64,000 bases of DNA from a candidate division KSB3 bacterium (GCA_002748425.1 PDSJ01000027.1:17142-81141), one strand, 5' to 3'; positions 27,280 through 36,628 are shown, counted from the first letter of the stretch. Numbers and translations are program-made. Notes: generated by a model not told the origin, from the sequence alone.

Positions 27280-28143
27280 CTACGCAAGCAGGGAGCGGAC
27301 AAATTCCACCGATTTTTTGGCCTCAGCGTCCAGATCAGCGCCTGGCATCAGGTCCCGATATACGGAAATATCACGTCCTACCGTACCGCCCGGCTGCACA
27401 AAGGGTTCCATCACAATGGACCTTTCATAGCGGATTTCCTTGAGCGCGTTAAAAATGGCTTGCCAGGGCATTTCTCCGGTTCCCGGGGGTTTTCTGTTAT
27501 TTTCTCCAATATGGAAATGGCCCAGCGTGTTGCCGGCCGCCATGATGGCGCCAGTCATGGAATCTTCTTCGATGTTCATGTGATACGTATCCAGATGGAC
27601 ATACGCATTCGGAGAATTCACGTCAGCAAGATATGCCAGCGCTTCCCCGCAGGTATTGATCAGATATGTTTCGTAGCGGTTGACAACTTCAAGGTTCAGA
27701 TCAACGTTCAGATCTTCAGCCACCTTACAAATCTCTTTCATGCTAGCCACACTGTGCTTCCAGCAGACGCTTTTTGAAACGCCGTGATCTTCCAATTTTG
27801 CCAACCAGGCTGCGTATAATACGCCAGATGCGCAGGGAATACGCATGTCTGCACAAATCTTGATTAAGTGTTTAATGTAGGCAATTCCATTCTTTCTGAC
27901 GGTGCCGTCAGGAGATGCGACATCGTATTTGAGAGGCACGCCGATCACGGCTAATACATCAACCCCCACTTCATCGGCATGTTCTCGAAATCGTTGTTTC
28001 GCATCATCGCTCATGTTCATCAGATACAAAGTGTTAATTTCAAGCGTATCAAAGCCTAATTCTTTGACTTTTTGTAAGTAGGGAGTATAATCAACCTCCC
28101 AGTCCCGACTCCAGTAGCCATATAAAATACCGATCTTATTCAT
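27280..28143 (-). CDS. Sugar epimerase of the D-tagatose/D-allulose 3-epimerase type
   Basis: This is a TIM-barrel protein of 287 residues (xylose-isomerase-like AP endonuclease 2 superfamily). Metal ligands of ketose 3-epimerases are visible: Glu in NLEVVNRYE, Asp in HLDTYHMNIEE, His in HFHIGENNR and Glu in SIVMEPFVQ. These enzymes interconvert ketoses at C3, for example fructose and allulose (psicose) or tagatose and sorbose. ATG 28143 has AAGGAG 9 bases upstream; the longer open frame to 28221 lacks support. It closes the sugar ABC importer operon, so the imported sugar is probably a ketose or a precursor of one. Confidence 0.9.
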   Translation of the reverse strand: MNKIGILYGYWSRDWEVDYTPYLQKVKELGFDTLEINTLYLMNMSDDAKQRFREHADEVGVDVLAVIGVPLKYDVASPDGTVRKNGIAYIKHLIKICADMRIPCASGVLYAAWLAKLEDHGVSKSVCWKHSVASMKEICKVAEDLNVDLNLEVVNRYETYLINTCGEALAYLADVNSPNAYVHLDTYHMNIEEDSMTGAIMAAGNTLGHFHIGENNRKPPGTGEMPWQAIFNALKEIRYERSIVMEPFVQPGGTVGRDISVYRDLMPGADLDAEAKKSVEFVRSLLA

Positions 28144-28180
28144 AACGATGCTCCTTATGCTTGATGTGTACTGACGTGGT

Positions 28181-29179
28181 TCAGCGCTGGAATTTGCGTA
28201 ATGTAAAAAATCTGTACGCAATCACCAACACGAGGGTTATTCCCCAAAACGCAATTGTAATAAAGGAACTCATTCCGAGGAGATTTAGTCCGCTTGATAA
28301 AAATTGCAGGATAAGCAGCGCAAGAACGACACCGCCCACTTTCCCAAATCCACCGGTTGGCGAGACCCCTCCCAGCACACAGATTAAAATTGTGAGCAGC
28401 AGATAGGAAGCGCCATAGCCGACATTCGCAGAGTTGAAACGCGAAATCATAACGATGCCCGCCAGGCCGGACAATACTCCTGAAAGCATGTAGGTGGACA
28501 GGAGTGCCTTCTTCACATCAATGCAGGAGAATTCAGCGGCGATCACGTTTGAGCCGAGCATGCGCAGCCGGAGGCCAAAGGGAGTATATTCTAAAATCAC
28601 AGCCATCAACAACGCGCACCCCCCCAGCAGGATGAGAGAAATCGGAATCCCCGTCAGTGTTCCATTCCCGATGGTGAGGAAGGCGGCCGGAAACTTCGAA
28701 ATGACATATCCTCTCGTGATTGCGGTGGTTAGGCCCTCATAAAAAATCATGGTTCCCAGCGTTGTTAAGACTGGAGACACGCCGACATACGCGATCAGCA
28801 GGCCGTTTATGGCGCCCGACAGCACAGCCACAAGCAGGCCAATACAGATGGCAGCGAGTATCACGACTCCTGCCCTGAGGCCGCTTGTTTCCGGGCTGGC
28901 CCACGAGGTCAGAATCACTGCCATGATCACGCCAGTCAAATTTGCGCTGCTCACAATAGACAGATTAATTCCGTTTGTCAGAAGCGATGGCATCATTGCC
29001 AGCGAAAACAGCCCAAGCTCCGGGAGCTGAAAAGCCATTGACCGCAAATTAATCCCGGTCAAAAACTGCCCGCCGGTTAACAGAATCATAAAAACCGTGA
29101 CTCCGAGTCCGAGAAAAGGTAAAATCGCAAGATCCGGATTGTTCTGGAACCATTTCCGAAAAATGTTATTCGTCGACAT
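28181..29179 (-). CDS. Sugar ABC transporter permease (RbsC/LsrD type), second permease
   Basis: The 332-residue membrane protein has about nine hydrophobic helices and the BPD_transp_2 pattern (GINLSIVSSANLTGVIMAV, GVSPVLTTLGTMIFYEG, RMLGSNVIAAEFSCIDV, CVLGGVSPTGGFG). It pairs with the upstream permease, whose gene it overlaps by 14 bases. Two different permease subunits are typical of the LsrCD and RhaPQ subgroup, unlike ribose systems with one permease. ATG 29179 is preceded by AAGGAGGGG. It forms half of the inner-membrane channel. Confidence 0.93.
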   Translation of the reverse strand: MSTNNIFRKWFQNNPDLAILPFLGLGVTVFMILLTGGQFLTGINLRSMAFQLPELGLFSLAMMPSLLTNGINLSIVSSANLTGVIMAVILTSWASPETSGLRAGVVILAAICIGLLVAVLSGAINGLLIAYVGVSPVLTTLGTMIFYEGLTTAITRGYVISKFPAAFLTIGNGTLTGIPISLILLGGCALLMAVILEYTPFGLRLRMLGSNVIAAEFSCIDVKKALLSTYMLSGVLSGLAGIVMISRFNSANVGYGASYLLLTILICVLGGVSPTGGFGKVGGVVLALLILQFLSSGLNLLGMSSFITIAFWGITLVLVIAYRFFTLRKFQR

Positions 29180-30188
29180 CAACGGTATGTCCCCTCCTTG
29201 TAGAAAACGAGTGCTGAAGTGCCGTCACGCTGACACTGATGATGAGGATAAAGCCTATCGCGACTTTCTGCCAATAGGCCGGCACCTGCATCAAGGTCAG
29301 TCCGTTATTCAATAACGCAACCAGCGCTACGCCTAAAAATGTCCCTGAAAGTGTGCCGAAGCCACCGAAAATACTGGCGCCGCCTAAAATAACGGACGTG
29401 ATGACAGTGAACTCCTGTCCGATGAGCGCATTCGGCGCAACCGTTTGCGTGACCCAGGCATGGACGATCGCTCCGATTCCAGAGAGAAAGCCCATAAAGC
29501 CATACACAAAAAGATAGACCTTTAAGATATTAATCCCGCTCCGTCTGGCTGCTTCAAGATTGCCGCCGACCGCAAAAATTTGTCGCCCAAAGGCCGTATA
29601 GCGCAACAAGACAAACGCCACAAGGATCAGGGCCAGCCAGATGAGTGTGAGCACTGATAAGCCATAGCGGAACCCGTCGGCGTTGGTAAACTCCAGCACT
29701 AAGGTTTTGGGAAATTTTCGGAACCATCGGGGAAAATTATACAACCATTCACCCCCTGAACAATACTGAAGCGCTCCGTAATACATGCTCATGGTTGCAA
29801 TCGTAATGATAATCGGCGGCGCCTTAAAATAATAGATCAGCCCGCCATTCACCATGCCCAGTGCTGTTCCTGTCAGAAGCGGAATCAGCAGTACCAGGCC
29901 GATATGTACGTCGTGATGTCCGATCAGAACGAGCGCCATCACATACTGGGCTACAGTCGCTGTTGCAGTAAAAGAGATGTCAATGCCTCCGGAAACTAAG
30001 ACAATCAGAACTCCGACTGAGAGTATCCCGATAAATGCGGAACTTCGCAACATATCGAATATATTTTCCAGAGTCAGAAAGTTCGGATTCCACATGGTAA
30101 ATATAATGGATATGACGACCACGACAGCGAGCAAATAGATCTCGTTACGTGTGCTCAAGCGCTCCCACAATGAATGTGTATTTTTCAT
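29166..30188 (-). CDS. Sugar ABC transporter permease (RbsC/LsrC type), first permease
   Basis: The 340-residue protein belongs to the BPD_transp_2 family. It shows LVSGGIDISFTATATVAQYV, the PPIIITIATMSMYYG segment, GGNLEAARRSGINILKV and SVILGGASIFGGFGTLSG, all of them landmarks of ribose/AI-2 type permeases. An AAGGGAT ribosome site precedes ATG 30188, 12 bases after the ATPase stop. It forms the heteromeric membrane channel with the next permease. The tight packing shows that the genes are translated as one operon. Confidence 0.94.
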   Translation of the reverse strand: MKNTHSLWERLSTRNEIYLLAVVVVISIIFTMWNPNFLTLENIFDMLRSSAFIGILSVGVLIVLVSGGIDISFTATATVAQYVMALVLIGHHDVHIGLVLLIPLLTGTALGMVNGGLIYYFKAPPIIITIATMSMYYGALQYCSGGEWLYNFPRWFRKFPKTLVLEFTNADGFRYGLSVLTLIWLALILVAFVLLRYTAFGRQIFAVGGNLEAARRSGINILKVYLFVYGFMGFLSGIGAIVHAWVTQTVAPNALIGQEFTVITSVILGGASIFGGFGTLSGTFLGVALVALLNNGLTLMQVPAYWQKVAIGFILIISVSVTALQHSFSTRRGHTVDVDE

Positions 30189-30200
30189 GGTGCATCCCTT

Positions 30201-31694
30201 CTAGCCCAGGTTGAATTGCTCGGCTAATTCTTGTTCCGACGTATGCTCGGGACAGCATTCATGCAGAATACTTCCCTTTTGCATGATCAGTACACGGTGA
30301 CAATTATGCAGTACTTCCGGGATCTCGTCAGAAATCAAAATAATTCCCATGCCGGATTCAGCAAGTTTTTTCACAAGTTGATGAATGCTGTTCTTAGCCA
30401 GGACATCGATTCCGATCGTCGGTTCATCGAGAATCAGGACTTTCGGATGAGTCGCCAGCCATTTTGAGAGCACCACCTTCTGCTGATTGCCCCCGGAAAG
30501 CGTCATGACCGCTGCATGAGGTGAAGCGATCTTAATTGCCAGCTCATTCACCCAGTGCTTGATGGAGCTTTTTTGTTTTTTCCGATCGATCAGGGAAAAT
30601 TTTCGCAGCAGGCGTTCGATCGTGGTAATCGTAATATTTTCGTCAATCGGTTGAGGCATAACCAGCCCTTGTACCATGCGATGTTCGGGGACATAACCGA
30701 TTCCTGCCCGGAGGGCATCAAGATTCGAGCGAAATCTGACCGGGCGGCCTTCCAGGAGAATGTCTCCTGATTCCGGCATATTCATACCAAAGAGCGCCAA
30801 GGCCAGTTCTGTCCGCCCGGACCCCAGCAATCCCGTGATGCCGAGAATTTCTCCTTTGGCAAGCTGGAAGGTAATATTCTTGAAGTTTCCCTTTTTTGAA
30901 AGATTCCGGGCTTCAAGGAGAATTTCCCTGTGATCTGCCAGTGCTTCCGGTTTGGAGTGAAGAACCGTTTGCCCAGTCATCAGATAGGTCAGACGATCAT
31001 GATCCAGATCCTGCGGCTCATACACCCCGACCTTTTTCCCATCTCGCAGCACTGTCACGCGTTCCGAAATTTCAAAAATTTCATTCAGCTTATGACTGAC
31101 GAAAATTGTCGTAATGCCTTTTTGCTGCAACTTTTTGATCACTGCAAACAGCGCCTGAACTTCCTTCCTCGTCAGAGAGGATGTCGGTTCATCCATAATA
31201 AGCACTTGAAGGTCTCCGACTAACGAACGCGCGATTTCAACAAGCTGTTGGTCAGCAATGGAAAGTGATCCCACTGTTCGGTTGATATCAATGCTTTCTC
31301 CAAGCTCTTTCAGCGCATACCGGGCGATGTTGTCAATATCTTTCCAGTTGACGAACTTCTGTCCGCTCTCGATATAGCGGTTGAAGGCAATATTTTCTTT
31401 GACAGTAAGGTTCGGGTACAGCGCCAGATCTTGATAAATGACATGAATGCCGATATCAAGCGCTGTTTTAGACGAAAGTTGTTCAAGACGTCTGCCGTTG
31501 ATGAGGATCTCCGCCCCGGGTTCTGGCCTTACAATTCCGGAAATTACTTTAATCAGTGTAGATTTTCCGGATCCGTTTTCTCCCATCAAACAATGAATCT
31601 CGCCTTTACGGACGGCAAAGTCAACTTGATCCAGCGCTCGGATGCCTGGGTAATTCTTGCTGATCCTTTTCAGATCGAGAATGTAATCGTTCAT
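30201..31694 (-). CDS. Sugar ABC transporter ATPase with two nucleotide-binding domains (RbsA/MglA type)
   Basis: The protein of about 497 residues contains two ABC cassettes. The first has Walker A GENGSGKST, signature LSIADQQLVEIA and Walker B VLIMDEPTSSLT. The second has the degenerate GLLGSGRTEL Walker A normal for this family, signature LSGGNQQKVVLSKWL and VLILDEPTIGIDV. It powers the two permeases encoded downstream. Start choice is uncertain. ATG 31694 (MNDYILDL) gives the family N-terminus; ATG 31706 and a start at 31733 would add 4 or 13 residues. A terminator-like hairpin separates it from the receptor gene upstream, so its expression is probably lower than the receptor's. Confidence 0.95.
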   Translation of the reverse strand: MNDYILDLKRISKNYPGIRALDQVDFAVRKGEIHCLMGENGSGKSTLIKVISGIVRPEPGAEILINGRRLEQLSSKTALDIGIHVIYQDLALYPNLTVKENIAFNRYIESGQKFVNWKDIDNIARYALKELGESIDINRTVGSLSIADQQLVEIARSLVGDLQVLIMDEPTSSLTRKEVQALFAVIKKLQQKGITTIFVSHKLNEIFEISERVTVLRDGKKVGVYEPQDLDHDRLTYLMTGQTVLHSKPEALADHREILLEARNLSKKGNFKNITFQLAKGEILGITGLLGSGRTELALALFGMNMPESGDILLEGRPVRFRSNLDALRAGIGYVPEHRMVQGLVMPQPIDENITITTIERLLRKFSLIDRKKQKSSIKHWVNELAIKIASPHAAVMTLSGGNQQKVVLSKWLATHPKVLILDEPTIGIDVLAKNSIHQLVKKLAESGMGIILISDEIPEVLHNCHRVLIMQKGSILHECCPEHTSEQELAEQFNLG

Positions 31695-31731
31695 AAAATC
31701 GCCCATGTTTTCTGCAGAATACAGATACCAC

Positions 31732-31775
31732 AAAAAAATGAAGCAGGACCGTTTGCAGCCCGGGGTCCTGCTTCA
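31732..31775 (-). terminator. Terminator/attenuator between receptor and ATPase genes
   Basis: Perfect 13-bp arms at 31738-31750 and 31763-31775 flank a 12-base loop. On the minus strand the stem is followed by seven T. It lies 20 bases after the receptor gene stop. Partial termination here is a common way to make far more binding protein than membrane subunits from one operon. Confidence 0.9.
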
Positions 31776-31795
31776 TGGAAGAAGGATAAAGGAGA

Positions 31796-32782
31796 CTAGA
31801 AACCGAAGCTATCCGCATTCTCTGCAGTCACTTCCCGGAACGAGTCAAAAAGGAAGACTTTGCCGTTCAGAGTCACGTCGCCGGATTCCGGCAGCGCTGT
31901 AATCTCTTCAGGCCTTACGCCATCCAGTAACTGTTTGGCGATATAGGCGCTGTCTTTGCCGATTTTATACGGATGTCCGATAAAGCAGGCTTTCATGTAG
32001 CCGTCTTCCAGATAAGGCTGTGCCTGACTGGGAAGCGACATGGCAATCACGGCCAGTCTGTCTTCCAGGCCTTTTTCTTCAACTGCCTGAGCGCCGCCGA
32101 TGCCGCCCAGACTCCCGATATAGACGATACCCACCAGCTCAGGATAGGCTTTCACCAGTTCCAAGGTTTTATCATGGGCTTTTTCAACACTTTCCGATCC
32201 CTCGACGCGGCTTGTCACCTGCTTCATGTCGGGATAATTCTCGTCAAGATATTTGACAACCGCATCAGCCCATAAATTGTGCATTTCCACAGTCAGGCTT
32301 CCGACCATGATCGCATAGCCGCCTTTCGGCCCAACAGCTTTTATCAGTCCTTCCGCCATAGTTTTGCCCACGCCATCTATAATCATGAACTCAACATCAG
32401 CAACCATGTTGTGCATGCTCATTCCTTCCTGGGCCATCATCAAAATGCCGGCATCCATCCCTTTCTTCATAATCGGTTCCAGTGAGGCCGTATCATTGGG
32501 AACAACCATAATGCAGTCCGGTTTTTTCGCGATGGCATCTTCCAGAATTCGGGCCTGCGAAGCCGGATCCGGATCCGGAGCGCCGACTACGGTCACTTTT
32601 AAGCCACCTGCCTCTGCAGCATAATCTTTCAGACCTTTTTCCTGTTCGTTGAACCATGGAATTCCGACTAATTTCGGGATATAGACCATCTCAAAATCTT
32701 TTGCCGAGGCACTGGATGCCAGGCCGCTTATTCCTGCCATGACAAGCGTCATCAACACAATAAGTCCCATATATTTTTTCAT
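31796..32782 (-). CDS. Periplasmic sugar-binding protein of ABC importer (RhaS/LsrB-like)
   Basis: The 328-residue periplasmic binding protein I family member has a signal peptide ending in ASSASA. The mature N-terminus FEMVYIPKLVGIPWFNEQEKG matches the rhamnose/AI-2 receptor subgroup more than the ribose one. DPASQARILEDAIAKKPDCI and a long C-terminal lobe with VVGIVYIGSLGGIGGAQAV-like hinge features follow. It delivers the sugar to the permease pair. The presence of two permeases and a ketose epimerase, but no lsrK, lsrF or lsrG, favours sugar import over AI-2 processing. ATG 32782 is preceded by AAGGAG; the open frame to 32947 is not coding-like. Confidence 0.93.
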   Translation of the reverse strand: MKKYMGLIVLMTLVMAGISGLASSASAKDFEMVYIPKLVGIPWFNEQEKGLKDYAAEAGGLKVTVVGAPDPDPASQARILEDAIAKKPDCIMVVPNDTASLEPIMKKGMDAGILMMAQEGMSMHNMVADVEFMIIDGVGKTMAEGLIKAVGPKGGYAIMVGSLTVEMHNLWADAVVKYLDENYPDMKQVTSRVEGSESVEKAHDKTLELVKAYPELVGIVYIGSLGGIGGAQAVEEKGLEDRLAVIAMSLPSQAQPYLEDGYMKACFIGHPYKIGKDSAYIAKQLLDGVRPEEITALPESGDVTLNGKVFLFDSFREVTAENADSFGF

Positions 32783-33039
32783 ACCCAATTCTCCTTTTTG
32801 TTCTGGTGCTTGATAGATCACTGACATTTCATAACATCTCCTGTCCCAACACTGCCCCACCTTTTCGGCGTCACTCAGTTCCTCATAGGCATTCTCCTTG
32901 TTCTTAATCCGGCTCCTCCGACAGGGAGTTCCCTGGAATAGCCGCATGTTGAGCTGAGCGGCACGGAAAGGAATTTGTCAAGAAAATTTCTTTTTCTGAA
33001 TGCCCAGTTCGACAGGGGCAAGAGAGAGCTTCAGCTGAG

Positions 33040-33666
33040 TCATGTTACCGTATCATCGATACGTCGCAGGTGGCTGGTGTCGCCCCAGGTACGCAAGGTC
33101 CAACCACCTTCATCAAAGACAAAGATGTTGAGAGCGGTGTTGACCCCCCTGAAGCGTCTTGGCCTGGAAAAGGGAATTTGCAGGGTATAGCGCATCAGAA
33201 CGCTCAAAAAAGCACCGTGTGTGACGATAACCAGCCGCTCATCAGGATGCTTTCCGGCAATACGTTCCAGGTGTTGAACACTCTTTTGCTGATATTCTCG
33301 CAGGCTGACACCTTGGGGGATGGTGTAATCCGGATCCCAGTTTTTAAAACGTTTCCAGGCTTCCGGATACTGTCGCTGAATCTCGTCGGCAGTCAGACCT
33401 TCGAAGATGCCGAAATTCCGTTCTCGAAGACCATCGTGCAGAATGACGCGATGGCTCGTTTTTCCGGCGATGCGCTCCGCGGTTTGATAGGCTCGTTTCA
33501 GACTGCTGGAATAAATCGCGTGAAATTCTTCCTGCGCCAGGCGTCTGGCAAGCGCTTCGGCCTGCCGAATGCCGATAGGGTGTAATTCGGTATCTGTCGA
33601 GCCTTGAATGCGCTGTTCGAGATTCCAGGCGGTTTTCCCGTGTCTGACGATGAGAAGCTCTGTCAT
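33040..33666 (-). CDS. Histidine phosphatase superfamily protein (phosphoglycerate-mutase-like)
   Basis: The 208-residue protein starts with LLIVRHGKTAWNLEQRIQG, the RHG motif whose His becomes phosphorylated. TDTELHPIGIRQAEAL and IYSSSLKRAYQTAERIA follow, then LRERNFGIFEG with the acid residue, and VTHGAFLSVL with the second His. Members are cofactor-independent phosphatases or mutases acting on sugar phosphates, alpha-ribazole phosphate (CobC) and similar compounds. No cobalamin genes are adjacent, so a general sugar-phosphate phosphatase is more likely. ATG 33666 has no clear ribosome site. It lies downstream of the NtrC-type regulator gene on the same strand. Confidence 0.93.
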   Translation of the reverse strand: MTELLIVRHGKTAWNLEQRIQGSTDTELHPIGIRQAEALARRLAQEEFHAIYSSSLKRAYQTAERIAGKTSHRVILHDGLRERNFGIFEGLTADEIQRQYPEAWKRFKNWDPDYTIPQGVSLREYQQKSVQHLERIAGKHPDERLVIVTHGAFLSVLMRYTLQIPFSRPRRFRGVNTALNIFVFDEGGWTLRTWGDTSHLRRIDDTVT

Positions 33667-33749
33667 GATCGTTATTCGGCATATGAGCGAGCAGACAGAT
33701 GGACGTGAGGCTCTCTGCGCAGACCTGCAATGTCGCTCGCCATTGACTG

Positions 33750-35078
33750 CTAGATATCGGTCAAGCCGTAGCTTTTGATTTTATTGACTAAGGTTTTTCG
33801 ATCGATACCCAATTCTCTCGCCGCCTTGCTGCGGTTACCTTCCCAGCGGCGCAAGGTTGTAATGATAACTTGCTTCTGGGCTTCCTCAAGGGTGCCGGCT
33901 TTCATCTGTTTTGTCGTAGAACTTTCCGATGACAGAGCGAGATCCTTCAGGCGAATACGTTCGGTTTCGGCAAAGATGAACGCTCGCTCGATAATGTTTT
34001 CCAGCTCTCTGATGTTTCCTGGAAAAGCATAGCTCTGGAGGGACTGGAGCGCGTCAGCATCAATAGTATTGACGGTTTTTCCCATCGTCCGGTTACATTT
34101 TTGAAGGAAGTGCCCGGCCAAAAGAGGAATGTCTTCTCTGCGGTCCCGTAAAGGGGGGACGGTAATCTGGACGATATTCAGGCGATAAAACAGATCCTCG
34201 CGGAATAAGCCCTTTTGAATTCGCTCGACAAGGTCTGCATTTGTTGCCGCCAGAATTCTGACATCGATCGGAAAGCTTGTGGTGCTGCCCACAGGCTGCA
34301 CCTCGCGTTCCTGCAGTACGCGAAGGAGCTTCACCTGAAGATGGAGCGGCATTTCTCCGATTTCATCGAGAAAAAGCGTTCCGGAGGAGGCTTCCTCAAA
34401 CAAACCTGCTTTTTTGAAACTTGCCCCTGTAAATGCGCCCTTTTCATGACCGAACAATTCACTCTCCAGCAAATTCTCCTGAACTGCACCGAGATTGATC
34501 ACGGTAAAGCGCTTATGTTTTCTTGGGGAAAGGCGGTGGATCGATCGAGCCACAACTTCTTTGCCGGTCCCGCTTTCTCCGGTAATCAGAACCGTCGCAG
34601 GGGTCGGGGCGACCTGGGCCAGCGTTGCCTTTATTTTGCGCATGGCCGGACTGTCACCAAGCAGGTCTTGTGAAAGCTCTTCTGCAAACCTCCCACGTTC
34701 AACCTGTGCGTGAAGACGCCGGGTTGCGGCAATGTGGCGAATACGGGTGAGCAAGTCTTTAGGAGCCAGCGGTTTGACCATATAATCGCACGCCCCGAAT
34801 TTCATGGCTTCAACCGCATCCTGAATTTGCCCATACCCTGACATCATCAATACGGGCAGTAGAGGTTTTTCTTCCCGCAGCCATTCAAGGAGTTCCAGAC
34901 CGCTCATATCCGGCATGTCCAGGTCTGTGACCACAATATCAAAAGATTCTTCAGCGATCATACGTTGCGCAGAGAAGGCATTTCCCGCTGCTTTGACCTC
35001 AAGATCGGGTTCAAGAGAGAAAAAACGAACAATCGTATCTCGCAAAATTTTTTCATCGTCGATAATAAGTATCTTCAT
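33750..35078 (-). CDS. Sigma-54-dependent response regulator (NtrC family)
   Basis: This 442-residue protein has three domains. The receiver carries phospho-acceptor D52 (VVTDLDMP) and the KP lysine near 103. The AAA+ domain has Walker A GESGTGKE at 167-174 and the sigma-54 contact loop GAFTGA at 214-219. The Fis-type DNA-binding domain ends RSKAARELGIDRKTL. After phosphorylation by a kinase it would activate RpoN promoters. No cognate kinase gene is joined to it. The receiver-kinase at 35.4 kb is divergent and may or may not be a partner. AAGGA precedes ATG 35078. No RpoN (-24/-12) site was evident nearby. Confidence 0.96.
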   Translation of the reverse strand: MKILIIDDEKILRDTIVRFFSLEPDLEVKAAGNAFSAQRMIAEESFDIVVTDLDMPDMSGLELLEWLREEKPLLPVLMMSGYGQIQDAVEAMKFGACDYMVKPLAPKDLLTRIRHIAATRRLHAQVERGRFAEELSQDLLGDSPAMRKIKATLAQVAPTPATVLITGESGTGKEVVARSIHRLSPRKHKRFTVINLGAVQENLLESELFGHEKGAFTGASFKKAGLFEEASSGTLFLDEIGEMPLHLQVKLLRVLQEREVQPVGSTTSFPIDVRILAATNADLVERIQKGLFREDLFYRLNIVQITVPPLRDRREDIPLLAGHFLQKCNRTMGKTVNTIDADALQSLQSYAFPGNIRELENIIERAFIFAETERIRLKDLALSSESSTTKQMKAGTLEEAQKQVIITTLRRWEGNRSKAARELGIDRKTLVNKIKSYGLTDI

Positions 35079-35202
35079 TGACTCAGTCCTTAATTTGGTC
35101 GCTATCTGGAATTCACGATAAATTTGTTGAAAGAGAAGTCAAGAGTTTTATGCAGCGTTCTTGCAGGATTATCGAAAAAGTCGTTGACAAGTTCTGCGTA
35201 AT

Positions 35203-35416
35203 ATGGCTAAGGGAGGAGCTGCTGCTGTGACGCTTTCAGAGAAAATACGAGCCATCCTGGAAGCTGAGGGGGTCACGAGCTCAGTCTTCGGATTCCCGTG
35301 AACAATGGGGAGAACGTTTCGATCTGTTCTTTCCGAGCCCGCTCGAAAAACGAGAGTTCGCCCAGCAATTAAACGAGTTGGCACGGGCTTCTCAACATGA
35401 TGAAGAACATTCTTGA
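35203..35416 (+). pseudogene. Small protein upstream of the receiver-kinase, frame broken in a G5 run
   Basis: The frame from ATG 35203 (or GTG 35227, with GGGAGGAG 9 bases before it) reads VTLSEKIRAILEAEG. It then runs into GVTSSVFGFP and stops. Removing one G from the five at 35268-35272 lets it continue as SRAQSSDSREQWGERFDLFF and on to EEHS with a stop at 35416. The joined protein would be about 62-70 residues, charged, helical and without a membrane segment. It ends 27 bases before the receiver-kinase gene and is on the same strand, so it may be a small regulator or accessory of that kinase. I recognise no family. Confidence 0.5.
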
Positions 35417-35443
35417 ATATCCCGAACATGTGGAGATAAACGA

Positions 35444-36628
35444 ATGAGCCGGGAGACAGTTGCATCGATTTTGATTGTTGAAGATAATCCTCCGAATATC
35501 AGTATGTTATTTGATTTGCTGAACGAAAGCAATTTTGAGGTACTCGTCGCGCTGGATGGGGAGAGTGCCTTGCAAATGGCTGCTGAAACTCGACCAGATT
35601 TGATCCTCCTGGATGTTATGTTAGGAGGGATCGACGGCTTTGAAACCTGTCGACGTCTCAAAGCCTCACAAGCGACCCATGAAATTCCGATTATTTTCAT
35701 GACAGCCATCATCGGCACAACAGAAAAGGTCAAGGGCTTCAATCTGGGAGCGGTTGATTATATCACAAAACCTTTTGAGCCGGAAGAAGTGATGAGCCGG
35801 GTGCGGACGCATTTGCTTATTCAGCATTTGCAGAACAACCTGCAACGTAACAATGCCGATTTATCAGCATCTCTCGAGCGCGAACGAGAACTGAACCTGC
35901 TGAAAAGTCGCTTTATCTCAATTGCTTCGCATGAGCTTAGAACGCCGCTGTCGGCCATCCGTTTTTCCACTGATTTGCTGCGACGGTATGCACAGATGGG
36001 TTGTGGACAAGAAGCGGTGGAGAACATGCTGGAGGAAGTCGAAAGCATTGACACAGCCCTCGAACAGATGGTGGAAACGCTGGATGAGGTTCTGACCCTT
36101 TCACGCTCCGAAGCCGGGCAGTTTCCGTTTTTCCCTTTGACGCTGAATGTCTCCGAATTGTGCTATGGAATCGTCGAAGGCTTCAAACTGGGGACGAATG
36201 ATGGGCATGATATTGTGTTTCATTCCGAGACTGATGCCATTGTGGCTGACGTCGATCCGAAGCTTATGGAGAATATCTTGTCGAACCTTCTGTCGAACGC
36301 GATTAAATATTCACCGGAAGGCGGAATCGTCGACATTTCTCTTCAGTGCCAGAATAACGGGTTTTTGCTTGTCGTGGAAGATCAGGGCATCGGGATCGCT
36401 GAAGAGGATCAACATCGTCTCTTTGATGCCTTTTATCGGGCGTCAAATGTGCAAGGGATTAGCGGAACCGGCCTGGGCTTGTCGATTGTCAAGCAATTTG
36501 TCGAGTTGCATGGAGGCACGATCCGTCTTGAAAGTCGCCTTCATGAGGGAAGCCGGTTTCTGGTGAGTTTCCCGTTTAACGCGAAAAACGGCGTCAAAGA
36601 GTCAAGCTCGTCTTCCGCCAAGCCTTGA
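35444..36628 (+). CDS. Receiver-histidine kinase (REC-HisKA-HATPase), soluble
   Basis: The 394-residue protein has an N-terminal receiver (acceptor D57 in LILLDVML, lysine in TKPFEPEE), a helical linker, the HisKA dimerisation domain with H163 in ASHELRTPLS and a HATPase_c domain (N-box NLLSNAIKYS, DQGIGI, GTGLGLSIV). No transmembrane or PAS segments are present, so it is a cytoplasmic kinase that takes input from another kinase through its receiver. Such REC-HK proteins act as phosphorelay intermediates. It resembles the protein encoded at 54.9-56.1 kb. GGAG stands before ATG 35444. The small frameshifted gene lies immediately upstream. Confidence 0.95.
   Translation: MSRETVASILIVEDNPPNISMLFDLLNESNFEVLVALDGESALQMAAETRPDLILLDVMLGGIDGFETCRRLKASQATHEIPIIFMTAIIGTTEKVKGFNLGAVDYITKPFEPEEVMSRVRTHLLIQHLQNNLQRNNADLSASLERERELNLLKSRFISIASHELRTPLSAIRFSTDLLRRYAQMGCGQEAVENMLEEVESIDTALEQMVETLDEVLTLSRSEAGQFPFFPLTLNVSELCYGIVEGFKLGTNDGHDIVFHSETDAIVADVDPKLMENILSNLLSNAIKYSPEGGIVDISLQCQNNGFLLVVEDQGIGIAEEDQHRLFDAFYRASNVQGISGTGLGLSIVKQFVELHGGTIRLESRLHEGSRFLVSFPFNAKNGVKESSSSSAKP

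Noticed and set aside
28181..32782. Reading the ABC operon as an Lsr (AI-2) system
   Set aside because: The receptor and permease pair resemble Lsr, but no lsrK, lsrF, lsrG or lsrR is present and an epimerase is; general sugar uptake is more likely.
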